Below, one piece after another: positions 1 to 8,118 of a DNA stretch of 64,000 nucleotides. Position 1 is the stretch's first letter; every line of letters starts with the position of its first letter. This stretch comes from Verrucomicrobia subdivision 3 bacterium UBA693 (GTDB lineage: Bacteria > Verrucomicrobiota > Verrucomicrobiia > Limisphaerales > UBA8199). The notes under the pieces are model-generated. The model was not told the DNA's origin. It made no database searches and saw nothing but the letters and a program-made list of their open reading frames with translations. The stretch covers positions 8,928 through 72,927 of the forward strand of contig DBMR01000023.1 in NCBI GenBank assembly GCA_002298785.1, given 5' to 3'. The position numbers were made by a program, and so were the translations under genes.

Positions 1-290
1 CCCCAGGCAGCCACAGTCCCATCCGCTCGTAAAGCCAGACTATGTTCATCCCCGCCCGCCACCGCCACTACGTTGCTCAATCCTGCAGGCACGTCCGTTT
101 GCCCGGAAGAGTTTTTGCCCCAAGCGGCCACAGTCCCCTCGGCCAATAGTGCGAGACTATGGAAAGCTCCGCCCGCCACCGCGACTACGTTGCTCAGACC
201 TGGTGGCACATTAGTCTGCCCAAAGGAGTTGTCGCCCCAGGCGATGACCTCGGCAGAGGCCTGGGCTGAGTTCAGCACCGTTATGGTATA
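1..290 (-). repeat. Tandem 117-bp RCC1-like coding repeats
   Basis: The segment starting ccccaggcagccacag at 1 recurs at 118 and again, more diverged, at 235, giving a 117-bp period (39 aa). The translated unit reads AWGxNxxGQTxVPxGLSNVV followed by AVAGGxxHSLALxADGTV. It lies inside the partial propeller gene, and more copies probably lie beyond the left edge. Confidence 0.85.
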
Positions 291-2591
291 ATCACGCGAA
301 CCTTGGCAGCCGTAAGCATCCGTCGCGGTGACTGTAAAACTAAATACACCCGAATTGGTGGGGATGCCGGAGAACACACCATTGGTTGCCAAGGACAGTC
401 CACCAGGCAGTGAACCGCTTGTGAGGCTATACGTCATCCCACCAGCTGGATCATAAAGTTCTGCCGCAGAGAGGATTCCACTACTGCTGTTGCCTCCCGC
501 GACCAGCACTCGGCCATCAGGCAGCAGAACGGCTGCGCCGCCATCGTGAGCAATTTTCAAGGGACTGGTCACTGTCCAACTTCCGGTGGCGGGGTTGTAG
601 AGTTCTGTGACCGAGATAAAGTTGGTGCCATTCTGGCCGCCCTCGACCAACACGTTCCCATCGAGCAGTAACACTGCCGCACCCGCGTTATAGCGGGTAG
701 CACTCAACCCTCCGGTGACGGTCCAGCTTCCGGTGGCCGGGGAATATAACTCTGCGCTGCTGAGATTGAGATTCATGGAACCAACGCCGTTGAAAACCAG
801 CACCCGGCCATCCTGCAGCGACACCGCCATGTGCATGCCTCGCCCGGCATTCATCGCGCCAGTTGCAGCGAAGGTGTCCGTGGCCGGATCGTACAGTTCC
901 GCACCCGATGTCCAGTAACCGCCGGGAGTCCCCCCTGCCAAGAGCACTTTGCCATTGGGAAGCAATGTGGCCGTGTGCCAAACTCGGGCGCTGGTCATGT
1001 TGCGGGTTGCCGTCCAAGTCCCGACCGCCGGGTCGTAGATTTCCGCGCTGGACAGCCACTGAATATTGCCGGTTCCGCCTGCCACGAGCACCTTGCCGTT
1101 TGGCAGTAAAGTGGCTGTGTGCAGGCAGCGAGGCGTGGTCATCGCTCCTGTGGAGGACCAATTTCCCGTAGCGGGATCATATATTTCCGCGCTGGCAATG
1201 TAATTAGCGCCATCAAAGCCCCCTGCCACGAGCACCTTCCCGTTCGGTAAAAGAACTGCTCGATGAGCCGAGCGGGCAGTGTTCATCCCACCCGTCTCCG
1301 TCCAACTTCCCGTAGCTGGATCATAGAGCTCCGTAAGGGCGTTTGTGCTACCTCCCGCGACCAGTATTTTCCCACTCGGCAGCAATGTCGCTGTATGCCC
1401 GTCGCGTCCCGTGTGGAGCGATCCCGTCGGTATCCATCTTGCTGGGTTTGTGCTAGAGATGGTCACGGCAAAACTGACGCCCAAATTCGCGTTCGGCAGC
1501 GTCACCGGATTCAACGTCATGGGTGGGCAGATTACTGTCAACGTTGCCAATGTGCTGGTCACGCTGCCATAGGCGTTGGTGATTACCGCGCTGAAAGCAC
1601 CAGCGTCGCTCCCGCGCACATACGCGATGTTGATCGTGGCCGAGGCCGCACCAGAAATATTACCACCGTCGGCCAAATTTACTCCGTCCTTGCGCCATTG
1701 GTAGGCCAGCGGCATGGTGCCAGTCCCGGTAACGGTGAAGATCGCTGTCGTGCCAATTCCGTTAGTCCGGCTGGAAGGCTGAATTATGATCGTCGGTGGA
1801 GCCCCGCTAACCAGTGTGACGAAAGTGGCATTGCTGCCAATCCCCGCACCATCGCTGTTCGTGGCAGTGAGGCGGAAATGGTAGGTCATCCCGGATTGCA
1901 GTCCATCGAGCATAACGCTGACAGCTTGTGCCGTTACGCCACCGATCGGCGAAAGTGTCACGTTTGTTCTGGTTCCATAGGCGGTTGTCAGCCCGTAGTC
2001 AAACCATGCCGTCGTCACCAACCCGTTAGGGTTCACCGTGCCGTTGAGGGTAGCGGAGTTGGAGTTGACGCCCGTCGCCGTACCGGTAGCAACGACCGGG
2101 GATTGGTTCACATGACTAGAAAGTTGAAAGGTGCCTGAATTCGTGCCGCGATAGCCATCAGGGTCAGAGAAAATGCTGTGGAACGTGCCGTTCGTGAAGC
2201 TAGTAAAAATGAGGGAAGTATCGGAAATGTTGCCGGCAACACCCGGTGGAGCGGTCTTGACCATATGGATCACCGCAGAAATGGGATCGGTTCGAGTGTA
2301 GGTGTAATCACCAGTCCCATCGTCAACGCTCCCGGTCTGGGCAAATGTCGTGGCACCGAAATCGAGTGTCACTACCACCGGCAAACCATTCGTGACGGTT
2401 CCCGAAATCGTTTTGCCCGTCAAGGAATCGGGCGCAAGCACGGTTTGGGCTGGGGAGGGCTGTTCCAGGAACGCAGCAAACCCTGCAGCGACCATCAATG
2501 AAAGAGAAAGGCTTCGCCTGCAAAAATGAGCTGAGAATTCTGTGTGCAGGTGCTTTCCGTTCCGAGGGACAACGGGAAGTTGGTCTTTCAT
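1..2591 (-). CDS. Secreted Kelch/RCC1-repeat beta-propeller protein (C-terminus off window)
   Basis: The frame opens at the ATG at 2591, preceded by an AAGGA ribosome site 6 nt upstream, and stays open to the left edge (863 codons, no stop). Residues about 25-50 are a hydrophobic export signal ending PSPAQ. Next come a beta-rich region, a fibronectin-like linker (TATGVNSNSATLNGTVNPNG) and an Ig-like domain. About seven Kelch-type repeats of roughly 50 aa follow (core LLPNGKVLVAGG ... SSAEIYDPATG) at about 480-1410. After a putative-Ig segment, 39-aa RCC1-like repeats continue off the left edge. The protein is probably a cell-surface or extracellular adhesin or binding scaffold. No catalytic motif is seen. 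The frame was checked at three widely spaced points and is continuous. The real length and C-terminal sorting signal are unknown. Confidence 0.85.
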   Translation of the reverse strand, partial: MKDQLPVVPRNGKHLHTEFSAHFCRRSLSLSLMVAAGFAAFLEQPSPAQTVLAPDSLTGKTISGTVTNGLPVVVTLDFGATTFAQTGSVDDGTGDYTYTRTDPISAVIHMVKTAPPGVAGNISDTSLIFTSFTNGTFHSIFSDPDGYRGTNSGTFQLSSHVNQSPVVATGTATGVNSNSATLNGTVNPNGLVTTAWFDYGLTTAYGTRTNVTLSPIGGVTAQAVSVMLDGLQSGMTYHFRLTATNSDGAGIGSNATFVTLVSGAPPTIIIQPSSRTNGIGTTAIFTVTGTGTMPLAYQWRKDGVNLADGGNISGAASATINIAYVRGSDAGAFSAVITNAYGSVTSTLATLTVICPPMTLNPVTLPNANLGVSFAVTISSTNPARWIPTGSLHTGRDGHTATLLPSGKILVAGGSTNALTELYDPATGSWTETGGMNTARSAHRAVLLPNGKVLVAGGFDGANYIASAEIYDPATGNWSSTGAMTTPRCLHTATLLPNGKVLVAGGTGNIQWLSSAEIYDPAVGTWTATRNMTSARVWHTATLLPNGKVLLAGGTPGGYWTSGAELYDPATDTFAATGAMNAGRGMHMAVSLQDGRVLVFNGVGSMNLNLSSAELYSPATGSWTVTGGLSATRYNAGAAVLLLDGNVLVEGGQNGTNFISVTELYNPATGSWTVTSPLKIAHDGGAAVLLPDGRVLVAGGNSSSGILSAAELYDPAGGMTYSLTSGSLPGGLSLATNGVFSGIPTNSGVFSFTVTATDAYGCQGSRDYTITVLNSAQASAEVIAWGDNSFGQTNVPPGLSNVVAVAGGAFHSLALLAEGTVAAWGKNSSGQTDVPAGLSNVVAVAGGDEHSLALRADGTVAAW

Positions 2592-2967
2592 GATGTTCCT
2601 TTTCTGGGGAGAATTTGCGTCTTGGGGCGCCGCCCGTTGTGTTGCCCCGCGTGGACCCGATAGGAGTTGTTTTTCACGGCCATTCCACTGTAAAACCCAA
2701 CATCACTACAGCAAATGCTCTGGAGGGAAACAAGCCTAAAACTCGCAAATCTGATGGATGCAAGAATAACAAACACGCAAATAGCGCTATTAATTTAATG
2801 GAATGGGACAGACACTCGGCAAGTTGTCCGTGAGGCTTCCTCAAAAGTCGATTCTTCCGCGCCCAGCTCTGCCAGGTAGTACGTCGGCGAGGGTCGCGAT
2901 GTGGTGCTTGCCCTTTTACCCCAGATCGGCCATCGACACCATTCGCCACGATGAATAGCTTTGATTC

Positions 2968-3120
2968 ATGAAATCCTTCCGGCAATTCATCCCTCTAACA
3001 ATAATTTTCCTGGTCCCCGTGTTCCTCCCGGGATGTGCTTCGAAGGGGGGGCGGGCGCTTATGCCCCTGATTCTGGTGGGGCTCGCGGGAAGCTGGAACG
3101 ATTGGGGGCATGGCTTATAG
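2968..3120 (+). CDS. Tiny predicted lipoprotein (50 aa)
   Basis: This 51-codon frame starts at ATG 2968 and stops at TAG 3118-3120. The product begins MKSFRQF, has a hydrophobic stretch (IPLTIIFLVPVF), then a lipobox LPGC with Cys23, followed by ASKGG and a short hydrophobic tail ending WNDWGHGL. This is the organisation of small entericidin-sized outer-membrane lipoproteins. No clear Shine-Dalgarno is visible. A hairpin terminator lies 7 nt after the stop. The lipobox, codon-sized hydrophobic core and terminator make it plausible; the family is not recognised. Confidence 0.55.
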   Translation: MKSFRQFIPLTIIFLVPVFLPGCASKGGRALMPLILVGLAGSWNDWGHGL

Positions 3121-3126
3121 CTAAAG

Positions 3127-3157
3127 AAAAGGAACCCCCGCACCGCGAATTCCTTTT
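3127..3157. terminator. Bidirectional hairpin terminator
   Basis: Arms AAAAGGAA (3127-3134) and TTCCTTTT (3150-3157) flank a 15-nt GC-rich loop, with A-rich and T-rich sequence outside. It sits 7 nt after the lipoprotein stop on the plus strand and 8 nt after the AAA+ ATPase stop on the minus strand, so it could end both convergent transcripts. Confidence 0.55.
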
Positions 3158-3164
3158 TGAGTAC

Positions 3165-4778
3165 TTACGCCGCCAGTTTCCGAAGTCTGCTTTCCTTCGG
3201 CTGTGACGTGGCAAACCGGGCACGACCTTTTGCCCAGTTACGCAAAGCGGCGATCGGTTCCGCCATCAGCTTCGAGAGCGGCACGAAGGTGGTGAGCGCC
3301 CCGGCGATGTCCAGATCCGTGGGTTCGGCTTCGTGGTCGAACGCGTCGTAGAGAGATTCCACGAACACTGCTTCGATCTCGCTGCCGGTGAGTCCGTCGC
3401 TGGCCCGGGCCAGTTGCACGGTATCGAAGTCCGCAGGATTACGACGATGCTTGCGGATCTGGATGGTCCAGATGGCCTCGCGTTCACCCTGATTGGGCAG
3501 GTCCACGAAGAACATCTGGTCCCATCTTCCCGCCCGCAGCAACTCCGGCGGCAGCTGGGTCACGTCATTGGCCGTCGCGACGACGAACACCTGAGCGGTC
3601 TTCTCCTGCATCCAGGATAGCAGGGAACCCAGCACCCGTGCCGATGTGCCGCCGTCGGTGGAACCTGACGACTTGCTCCCCGCCAGGCCCTTCTCCAGTT
3701 CATCCAGCCACAGGCAGCAGGGCGCGATGGCCTCCGCGGTCTGGAGGACCGCACGCAAGTTGGCCTCCGACTGGCCGACCAGGCCGCCATACAACCGGCC
3801 GGCATCGAGCTTGAGCAGCGGCACGCCAAAGACTCGGGCTGACACTTTCGCCGACAGGGACTTGCCGGTTCCGGCGATGCCGATGATGAGCAAGCCCTTG
3901 GCCGGCGGCAGACCGTAATCCACGGCGCGCTGCGTGAATGCATTGCGCCGTTTCAATAGCCAGTCCTTTAGCACGTCCAACCCGCCGATGGATTCCAGCG
4001 ATTCGCGGGTTTCGATGATCTCCAGCACCCCGGATTTCTTCACCGCCTGGGCTTTCTCCCGGGCGACCACTGCTGGCTGGATGGTCCGGGTTTGGACGTA
4101 AGACAGGGCGAAGGCGTTTTCGGCTTCGATGGTCGTCAGGCCGCAGGCGGCAGATACCGCTTGCTCCTGTTGCTCGGCGGCCAGGTCCTGGATGCCGGCG
4201 GACGCCAGGATGCCATCGAGAACTCCGCGCAGGGCCTCCTTTCCGGGCAGGGCGAACTCGACGATGGTGAGCTCCCGTTCCAGTTCCGGCGGCAGCACCA
4301 GGCGGCAGCCGATGATGAGGAGCGTCTTCTGCCTGGTTTTTCCCTCCAGCAGCAGGTCCTTCAGTTTCCGGACGATGATCGGATTGGGGTCTTGCAGGAA
4401 GAGGTGGTAGTCCTTGAGCAGAAAGAGGGTCCGCTCGGGTTGTTCGCTGATGACCTGCAACACTTCCAGCGGATCGCTGGCGCTGTGGACCTGGTTGGTG
4501 GCGGTGTTGACCAAACCGTCCACTGCCGACCAATAGCAGAGCTGGTGAGATTCGACTGGTTGCCGGCCCCGGTTGAGGTGGTCGATAACCGTCTTGAGTT
4601 CGGCTTCGACGCGCTGCTCCTCTGCCGAGAGGAGGTACAGGCCGGAATAACCGGCTTGGATGTAGTGGATGATCCGGGCGCCCATCTCAGACAGCGAACT
4701 TTCGCTGCCCGAGCTGGGGCGTGGACTTGATTGGGTAATGGGCATGGTTGATGTGGTTTGTGGTTTTGTGGGTTTCAT
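3165..4778 (-). CDS. Ycf46-like AAA+ ATPase
   Basis: A 537-aa protein from ATG 4778 (the frame opens upstream at 4913, but that part is low-complexity and overlaps the next gene heavily; MPITQSS at 4745 is another possible start). The N-terminal 250 residues match the non-ATPase half of Ycf46-type proteins. The C-terminal half is a classical AAA+ module: Walker A GIAGTGKS (Lys306), Walker B CLWLDELEKG (Asp359-Glu360), sensor-1 region VATANDVTQLPPEL and arginine finger RAGRWD, then an AAA lid. ATP-driven remodelling of a protein or DNA complex is expected; the substrate is unknown. Its start overlaps the end of the upstream SWIM-finger gene by 92 bp. It closes the minus-strand island that also carries DUF1257 (Ycf35-like) and DUF2997. 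Confidence 0.85.
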   Translation of the reverse strand: MKPTKPQTTSTMPITQSSPRPSSGSESSLSEMGARIIHYIQAGYSGLYLLSAEEQRVEAELKTVIDHLNRGRQPVESHQLCYWSAVDGLVNTATNQVHSASDPLEVLQVISEQPERTLFLLKDYHLFLQDPNPIIVRKLKDLLLEGKTRQKTLLIIGCRLVLPPELERELTIVEFALPGKEALRGVLDGILASAGIQDLAAEQQEQAVSAACGLTTIEAENAFALSYVQTRTIQPAVVAREKAQAVKKSGVLEIIETRESLESIGGLDVLKDWLLKRRNAFTQRAVDYGLPPAKGLLIIGIAGTGKSLSAKVSARVFGVPLLKLDAGRLYGGLVGQSEANLRAVLQTAEAIAPCCLWLDELEKGLAGSKSSGSTDGGTSARVLGSLLSWMQEKTAQVFVVATANDVTQLPPELLRAGRWDQMFFVDLPNQGEREAIWTIQIRKHRRNPADFDTVQLARASDGLTGSEIEAVFVESLYDAFDHEAEPTDLDIAGALTTFVPLSKLMAEPIAALRNWAKGRARFATSQPKESRLRKLAA

Positions 4779-4989
4779 AATCGTGCGTGGCCAGGCAATG
4801 CTGTTTGGCCGTCCCCAGGTCCACCCAGCGGGTGTGTTTGCAGGAACGGCTGCCGTCGGCGGCCACGCGGCGGCACCAGCCCGGGCAATCGCAGGATTTG
4901 CGGCCATCAGCATATTGCAGGGTCTGGTATTGAATGTTGGGGTTGGAGTCGGAGGCGAAGGTCCAGACTCGGGTGATTTGTTTGGTCAT
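4687..4989 (-). CDS. SWIM-type zinc finger small protein
   Basis: A 100-aa product starting at ATG 4989 (MTKQITRVWTFAS); an upstream in-frame ATG at 5034 would add 15 residues. Cys33-x-Cys35 (KSCDCPGW) and Cys50-x-His52 (SRSCKHTR) form the CxC...CxH pattern of SWIM zinc fingers, usually linked to DNA or protein binding. The basic tail after residue 75 looks unstructured. The gene overlaps the AAA+ ATPase start, suggesting co-expression. An adaptor role for the ATPase is inference only. No strong ribosome site is visible. Confidence 0.7.
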   Translation of the reverse strand: MTKQITRVWTFASDSNPNIQYQTLQYADGRKSCDCPGWCRRVAADGSRSCKHTRWVDLGTAKQHCLATHDYETHKTTNHINHAHYPIKSTPQLGQRKFAV

Positions 4990-5015
4990 GGGGATAGTGC
5001 AGTTGATGTGCGAAA

Positions 5016-5522
5016 ATGGACGAGTTACAGTCAACGAACCTAAAGCCTGTGCGTAAGCAATCTGGGATCAGGATAGGAGTTCTTGTTGCAGCCCTTGCCG
5101 GGGTGATACTCGTCATTGGGCTTTGCCATCATGTGCCCCGTTACGAGGGTAAATCGCCCCGTTATTGGATGGATTACGATTACCGTGGGCCTAGTCCAGA
5201 CCTCAAGTTCCAAGAGGTTTGGAAGGGTCTGGGGTCGAATTCGGTTCCCTTTCTGACAGCGGCCTTGCAAAGAGAGGAGCAATTCAAGCCGGGCATTAGC
5301 TACGGCTCGACCTGGAAGGCGCTACCGGCCCCTTGGAGAGCCTTCTTGCCATGGCCGAGTCCCCCGGCGGAAGTGGTTCGTTGTCGTGCGGCGTCGGCCT
5401 TGGGCCACATAGGTGCCGACGCCAAAGCAGCCATTCCAATCTTGGCGCGAACCGCAAAGACAGATCAGAGCGCTTTGGTTCGTGAGGAGGCGGCAATGGC
5501 CCTGAGGCAGATAGGGCCTTAG
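5016..5522 (+). CDS. Membrane-anchored HEAT-repeat protein
   Basis: A 168-aa product on the opposite strand to its neighbours. Residues about 17-37 (GIRIGVLVAALAGVILVIGL) form one membrane span or uncleaved signal. The C-terminal third has HEAT-type alpha repeats (AASALGHIGADAKAAIPIL and EEAAMALRQIGP). Similar short N-anchored HEAT proteins are common in Verrucomicrobia and often fill a protein-interaction role. Start ATG 5016 lies only 26 bp from the divergent SWIM gene start, so the two share a very short regulatory gap. The function is unknown. Confidence 0.7.
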   Translation: MDELQSTNLKPVRKQSGIRIGVLVAALAGVILVIGLCHHVPRYEGKSPRYWMDYDYRGPSPDLKFQEVWKGLGSNSVPFLTAALQREEQFKPGISYGSTWKALPAPWRAFLPWPSPPAEVVRCRAASALGHIGADAKAAIPILARTAKTDQSALVREEAAMALRQIGP

Positions 5523-5571
5523 CTGGGGCGGAGCCGACGCCAAATCAAAGGTGAATGCATGCGATCTCTAA

Positions 5572-5802
5572 TCACTCCCATTGCAGGTTGTCGTGTTCCC
5601 ACTCCAAACAGGCGGCTCTGGATCTGGCGATGAACCGGACCCTGCCTTTGCGGTCCCTTACCTCCCATTTCTGGTCGGCGTGATTGAATTCGATGTGACT
5701 GGCCCGGGTGATTTCGAGCCGGCCAAGTTCATGAAGTGAGATGGCGTCAGTCCAAAGACAATGGGCTGTGCCGTCCGGGGTGAATGATATTGTGATGTTC
5801 AT
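5572..5802 (-). CDS. Small conserved protein of mobile-island type
   Basis: A 76-aa product beginning MNITISFTPDGTAHCLWTDA. The pattern GxAxCLxTExI...LGxLExxRAxxIEF...WEVxD...SRxxCLxWE matches, from memory, a family of small hypothetical proteins found in plasmid- and phage-like islands; no function is known to me. About 780 bp away, at 6541-6580, a diverged copy of its first 13 codons is visible on the same strand, so the gene was probably duplicated. Confidence 0.7.
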   Translation of the reverse strand: MNITISFTPDGTAHCLWTDAISLHELGRLEITRASHIEFNHADQKWEVRDRKGRVRFIARSRAACLEWEHDNLQWE

Positions 5803-6027
5803 GTTGATACGGGGTTGATAGCTGCGGATTGAAGATGCAGGAGCTGCGTGGAGGGAAATAACTCACTAGCGGATGGGAGCCGGTATAAGGCCACAATGAA
5901 CGATTCCCCACATTGAGTATACCCCCGAACTCCACCAAAGGTGAACGGGGGTTACTGGGAAGCAATCACGTCAACTGCTACACAGTCCCGGGCACGAGAT
6001 CCGACGAGAGAGTGGCCGTCCGGTCCC

Positions 6028-6354
6028 CTATGGATTATTGGCTGGTTTTCTCCGTCGGATACGAATCGCCAGCTTAGGGCCGATTACACAGGCACAGCCC
6101 GCCAAGAGGGCTCCAATGGTCAAGAGCACCGCCTCTTTCGGGTCGTTGGATATGCCCGGCTTCTTAAAAGCAATGAGCACGAACTCGATTAGGGCGTTGC
6201 CAATGACGAGTATACCGAGCCCCATGATCGCATGCATCGAAGTGATGAACCGCCTGCCGTCTGGTGGAGCAGAGGTTGAGGGCACTTGGGCGCAATTCTC
6301 GCAAGTCCCTTTACTCACCTTACTTGCTTCGCCGGATTTCGGAAAGTTGTTCAT
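6028..6354 (-). CDS. Predicted two-span membrane protein
   Basis: A 108-aa product. The N-terminal 40 residues are polar, with a CENC pair. Two hydrophobic segments follow, at about 42-64 (IMGLGILVIGNALIEFVLIAF) and 75-96 (VLLTIGALLAGCACVIGP), then a basic tail RIRRRKPANN, consistent with an inner-membrane hairpin with a cytoplasmic C-terminus. The family is not recognised. It sits in the insertion that splits the minus-strand island. Confidence 0.5.
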   Translation of the reverse strand: MNNFPKSGEASKVSKGTCENCAQVPSTSAPPDGRRFITSMHAIMGLGILVIGNALIEFVLIAFKKPGISNDPKEAVLLTIGALLAGCACVIGPKLAIRIRRRKPANNP

Positions 6355-6778
6355 GGAAAATCGCAGAGAAGCTAAATGCCATCCTCGGTCCAGTCAAATG
6401 GGCTAAGAATCAGACGCTGGCTGTTGTTCACGCTGAAGGCGTTGATGGAATGGAGCTCGCCCTTGCGAGGTGGGGGAAGCTGGCGCCGAGTAATAACGCT
6501 ATTTCTCCTCGGCCGCTTCCTTAGCTCTGGGCCGAATCCTCGCTGTGCCGTCCAGATTGAATGCTATTGTGGTGTTTATGTAGATTAGGGGGGTTGAGGG
6601 TTGATGCTGCTGGTTGTTCAAATTGCGGTTTCTCGGCTCACTCGGCTCAGCTCTGGTTCGGAGGAACGTTGACCACAAATGGCCAGAACTCTATGCTTTG
6701 GGGCCTGAAAACAAGCGTTGGCGAGGTAGTCAGGCAGTGCACCAAACCCCAGGACAATCTACCCAACGTTGCACGCTC
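6355..6778. other. Gene-poor stretch with gene remnant
   Basis: No convincing complete gene is seen. The minus strand carries the degraded duplicate near 6541-6580 described separately; several frames downstream of it are broken by stops. The last about 80 bp lead into the secreted protein gene at 6779 without a clear promoter. Confidence 0.4.
6541..6580 (-). pseudogene. Remnant of a second copy of the 5572-5802 gene
   Basis: Reading the minus strand from 6580, the codons give (I)NTTIAFNLDGTAR, aligning with MNITISFTPDGTAH of the 76-aa gene. The start ATG has become ATA, and the frame meets a TAG soon after. The match continues into the upstream leader (atcaac and caacccc blocks). Beyond this point similarity is lost, so only the 5' end is claimed. 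Confidence 0.5.
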
Positions 6779-7381
6779 ATGAAGAGTCGCCTATTGATAA
6801 CCCTGGCCTTGGTAATAGCAGGAAGCAGCGGCACAGTGAGTCATGCTCAAGGCACTACGGCTCCGCTGTCTCTCGGCATCAATGGCGGTGGCAGTGTTTC
6901 TCCGCTCACCAACGGCGAGCCACTGGAGGTTGGTCAGACATACAACATGGTGGCGATTCCTGACCCAGGCTTTGTGTTCAGCAGTTGGCAGCCTGTCAGC
7001 GTCTTCACTTTCACCGAATTTGTGTTTGATCCAATAAGCGGGAATACGAATACCGTGGTTTCAACAGTTGCTTCGCCGGTTCCGGCTTACACGAGCCAAC
7101 CATCATTGGACTTCACGATGCAACCTGTGGATGTCATTTATGATGTTCCCGGAGTCAGAACAACCACCAAGAGCAGCGGTTGGCAGGCCAATTTCGATCC
7201 GGTCGTCCTTAACATTCAGTTCGGAGGCTCCCAAGTGATTTTGACCTGGGCACACCCTTCATTCATTTTGGAGGCCGCTTCGACACCCGGCGGAGCATTT
7301 ACAAACATCCTGCGTGCGACCAGTCCTTACACGAACAGCATTTCTGAACCAACACGCTACTTCCGACTGAGGTCAAATTAG
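6779..7381 (+). CDS. Secreted protein with shared C-terminal module
   Basis: A 200-aa product from ATG 6779 (MKSRLLITLALVIAG), chosen because a signal peptide ending SHAQ starts exactly there; the open frame extends upstream to 6614. The middle is beta-rich (a segment like GGGSVSPLTNGEPLEVGQTY resembles bacterial repeat domains on GxGxVxP). The last 50 residues are the module shared by many secreted proteins here: a VILTW strand, FILEAAS, then the terminal RYFRLRSN. The protein is exported; its role is unknown. Confidence 0.7.
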   Translation: MKSRLLITLALVIAGSSGTVSHAQGTTAPLSLGINGGGSVSPLTNGEPLEVGQTYNMVAIPDPGFVFSSWQPVSVFTFTEFVFDPISGNTNTVVSTVASPVPAYTSQPSLDFTMQPVDVIYDVPGVRTTTKSSGWQANFDPVVLNIQFGGSQVILTWAHPSFILEAASTPGGAFTNILRATSPYTNSISEPTRYFRLRSN

Positions 7382-7451
7382 TTGATGGCCATCGTTGCAT
7401 TGCACATGATCACCTGAAGCCTGGCCTTTTGCGACCCGGCTCCAGTATGAT

Positions 7452-7646
7452 CTACCTGTCTATTCTTTGCTGGTTGCCGGTTTTGGCATGCTGGTGGTAT
7501 TCCGGTTTCCTGAGCTTCTTCCCCACCACTCCCAGAGCTTCTTCCAGGAACTTTGTGGCTTTCTCGCAATCTGGCCCCTTGAACCCCACGGCATCAATTT
7601 GGATTTCGCCCGAGGTGCCGATGATGATTTCGATAGCTCTGTTCAT
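7452..7646 (-). CDS. DUF2997 family protein
   Basis: A 64-aa protein. The pattern IEIIIGTSGEIQIDAVGFKG, then CEKATKFLEEALG, matches DUF2997 (a short beta-hairpin followed by a helix with conserved Cys). The start ATG (7646-7644) overlaps the stop of the DUF1257 gene by 4 nt (ATGA), so the two are translationally coupled. DUF2997 and DUF1257 genes are known to me as frequent neighbours, often beside AAA+ ATPases, without an established function. Confidence 0.8.
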   Translation of the reverse strand: MNRAIEIIIGTSGEIQIDAVGFKGPDCEKATKFLEEALGVVGKKLRKPEYHQHAKTGNQQRIDR

Positions 7647-8026
7647 GCGCCCACCCCCAGGAGAACCAGCTTAATGGATCCGTTTTGTTGCTGGCGACGG
7701 AGCACAGACAGTCCCTTCTTCCTGGCTTCCGCGGTGGCCTTGTGGACACCGTAAAGCTGGAGGAGTTTGCCGTATCCTTGGCCCACCTCGTTTTCGACGT
7801 GGCCATTCCAGAGGTCGGAGGTCAGGCCATAGGAACCGTCCGCTTGTTTGTTGAGAGCGATGTCATACGGGCCTTTGAGCCGGATGACGTAATCGCCTTT
7901 GGTTTTGTTTTCGTAGTAGCCCCGGGCCTCAGCATTTTGCAGGAGGGTCAATCCCAGCTCCCGACATGCCAGGCGCAGGGCTTCGATGTCTTTAATTTGT
8001 GTTTTGATCGTTGTGAAGTGACTCAT
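7643..8026 (-). CDS. DUF1257 (Ycf35-like) protein
   Basis: A 127-aa protein from ATG 8026 (MSHFTTIKTQIKDIEAL), with AAGGA six bases upstream (gaaaggaacac). The opening SHFTTIKTQ, the segment ARGYYENKTKGDYVIRL and the GYGKLLQLY block are typical of DUF1257, the family that includes plastid/cyanobacterial Ycf35. The function is unknown. Coupled downstream to DUF2997. Its presence with a Ycf46-like ATPase in one island is notable, since the two names come from otherwise unrelated conserved plastid ORFs. Confidence 0.82.
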   Translation of the reverse strand: MSHFTTIKTQIKDIEALRLACRELGLTLLQNAEARGYYENKTKGDYVIRLKGPYDIALNKQADGSYGLTSDLWNGHVENEVGQGYGKLLQLYGVHKATAEARKKGLSVLRRQQQNGSIKLVLLGVGA

Positions 8027-8059
8027 GTGTTCCTTTCTGGTTGAGATTCGCAGCCACCA

Positions 8060-8091
8060 GGGCGGCCCGGTCACCGAAGACCAGGCCGCCC
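8060..8091 (-). other. Leader hairpin before DUF1257 gene
   Basis: Arm gggcggcc (8060-8067) pairs with ggccgccc (8084-8091); inside, ggtc (8069-8072) pairs with gacc (8079-8082), with one mismatch between. Upstream on the minus strand the gap also has repeated AACCC (positions about 8098-8118), and the ribosome site follows. The same arrangement recurs in other gaps of this island. Confidence 0.6.
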
Positions 8092-8118
8092 CATGGTTTT
8101 GGGTTGGGTTGGGTTCAA

